A stretch of DNA of 64,000 nt from Ziziphus jujuba. Taxonomy: Eukaryota > Streptophyta > Magnoliopsida > Rosales > Rhamnaceae. The stretch lies in assembly GCF_031755915.1 (NCBI RefSeq), contig NC_083382.1:5580001-5644000 (forward strand). Direction: 5' to 3'. Numbering within the stretch: the first letter of the stretch is position 1; every line of letters begins with the position of its first letter. The notes below the pieces were generated by a model, which did no database searches, had not been told where the DNA came from, and saw nothing but the letters and a program-made list of their open reading frames with translations. Below are positions 63,235 through 64,000 of this stretch, piece by piece. Position numbers and translations under genes: made by a program.

Positions 63235-64000
63235 TCATCTACCCCAGGCAGAGAGTGATACCTTACATCCATTTATCATGGTCAATTCCCAATTAGTTTT
63301 TAACTCGCCTACAAACTCCTCCTTCATGTAATTCAGTTCCCACAACTTGTTCCGGAAAGACTTAGCTACATCCATATACACATTGATCTTAACAAATCGC
63401 AGAGCCCTCAGAAACCAGAGTTGGTCTGGCAAATCTATTTCCCGTTTGAAGAAACGGTTGATGATGATCAAACGCTGAAGGTTTGGCATGCCGTCTCTAT
63501 CCATTTCCCAACTGTTAATCCTGTTCTCAATCAATTCGAAAACTTGGAGTTGAGGGAACTCCCCTACACCCACACAGAGGTCCAGACTCTTCGGCTGGTG
63601 GGTATTTTCTATCTGCAGCCAAAGCAAGTTGGGAAGTTTTCCTAAGGTTTTCATCATGTTCGGGCTCTCTGATTCATACAAAGTTAACTTTGTGAGCGTT
63701 GGTGGCAGGACTCGCAGATTATAATCACGGAAATAACAGAGACCCAACCTTTGCAAGTACCTTTGATTCTTCCCAAGGCTTGCCAGCGCTTCTTCCTTTT
63801 CAGACTTTGCAATATACGGTTCATCATCGAATAGCCTAAGCTCTGTTAGATTTGGAAACTTGGGAAGGATAGATGCGGTGTGTTTATCAACTACTATGGA
63901 CTGCACGGATTGGAGATTGGGTAGAGTGTCCATGTCCACGTTTCCTCCTCTTATTTCACGCTGATCATCATCAACTAATATTCTGAATCCCACGATACCA
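63235..64000 (-). CDS. RPP13-like CC-NLR, C-terminal LRR part (runs off the window)
   Basis: The frame is open from the window edge to a TGA at 63235-63237, giving about 254 residues of LRRs. They include TLPNLQSVQSIVVDKHTASI, FPNLTELRLFDDEP, NQRYLQRLGLCYFRDYNLRV, PPTLTKLTLYES, LGKLPNLLWLQIENTHQPK, MPNLQRLIIINRFF and LPDQLWFLRALRFVKI. The tail is NWELTMINGCKVSLSAWGR. It is the close paralogue of the pseudogene tail at 18305-19112 but without its stops and frame changes. The coiled coil and NB-ARC must lie beyond 64000. The young copia element sits 190 bp downstream of the stop and could affect the transcript's 3' end. Whether the whole gene is intact cannot be judged here. Confidence 0.9.
   Translation of the reverse strand, partial: GIVGFRILVDDDQREIRGGNVDMDTLPNLQSVQSIVVDKHTASILPKFPNLTELRLFDDEPYIAKSEKEEALASLGKNQRYLQRLGLCYFRDYNLRVLPPTLTKLTLYESESPNMMKTLGKLPNLLWLQIENTHQPKSLDLCVGVGEFPQLQVFELIENRINSWEMDRDGMPNLQRLIIINRFFKREIDLPDQLWFLRALRFVKINVYMDVAKSFRNKLWELNYMKEEFVGELKTNWELTMINGCKVSLSAWGR

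Noticed and set aside
1..64000. tRNA, rRNA or CRISPR-like arrays.
   Set aside because: No cloverleaf with matching box A and box B elements, no rRNA text and no spaced identical repeats were noticed; the tandem repeats present are micro- or minisatellites.

Overview
The window is nuclear DNA of a flowering plant, almost certainly a eudicot. It is AT-rich, its genes have GT-AG introns, and it carries plant-specific families (CC-NLR resistance genes, a CAR C2 protein, the starch protein PTST1, a DUF7054 protein), plant Ty1-copia retrotransposons and MULE DNA transposons. I cannot name the species; a woody rosid is only a guess.

Layout. Positions 1-16,000 are a quiet single-copy arm: a dead F-box/LRR gene (1231-1909, -), an intact three-exon CAR-type C2 gene (4081-5124, -), a 1-kb element with about 180-bp inverted repeats (6372-7412), an intact PTST1 gene (CDS 8725-12596, +) behind three G-boxes, and a two-exon DUF7054 gene (14398-15023, +) whose leader carries two uORFs. 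From about 16.5 kb to the window end lies a head-to-tail cluster of RPP13-like CC-NB-ARC-LRR genes, all on the minus strand. Two have full-length single-exon ORFs (34864-37605 and 40500-43367). One is a pseudogene cut in two by a copia element (18305-25738), one is partial and runs off the end (63235-64000), and the rest are LRR crumbs (16.5-17.1 kb, 54.9-56.1 kb) with four copies of a shared NLR 3'-flank block.

Mobile DNA makes up much of the cluster. An old, broken copia element (about 19113-24190) carries a nested 448-bp TG...CA insertion. A young copia element of the Tnt1/Tork type (57466-63046) has 427-bp LTRs differing at three positions and a 5-bp target duplication; it has one in-frame stop and one frameshift. 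Two MULEs of one family (26993-34300 and 47567-52754) each have recognisable terminal inverted repeats and about 10-bp target duplications. They carry, in whole or part, a mudrA transposase gene and a Ulp1/DUF1985-type gene.

The most striking find is in the first MULE. Just inside its left terminus, three consecutive exon segments of a host dynamin (DRP2) gene, including the P-loop exon, survive with their introns, ahead of an Ulp1-protease remnant. The second MULE has a GC-rich open segment of unknown origin at the matching place. Both MULEs also hold arrays of a short palindromic TTTTCC..GGAAAA unit. Other points worth following are a C-terminal hydrophobic tail and a 10-residue in-frame duplication in the NLR at 40.5-43.4 kb, an MHD-to-IHE change in the NLR at 34.9-37.6 kb, and a dense ACGT-core (bZIP-site-like) array in the leader of the young copia element.
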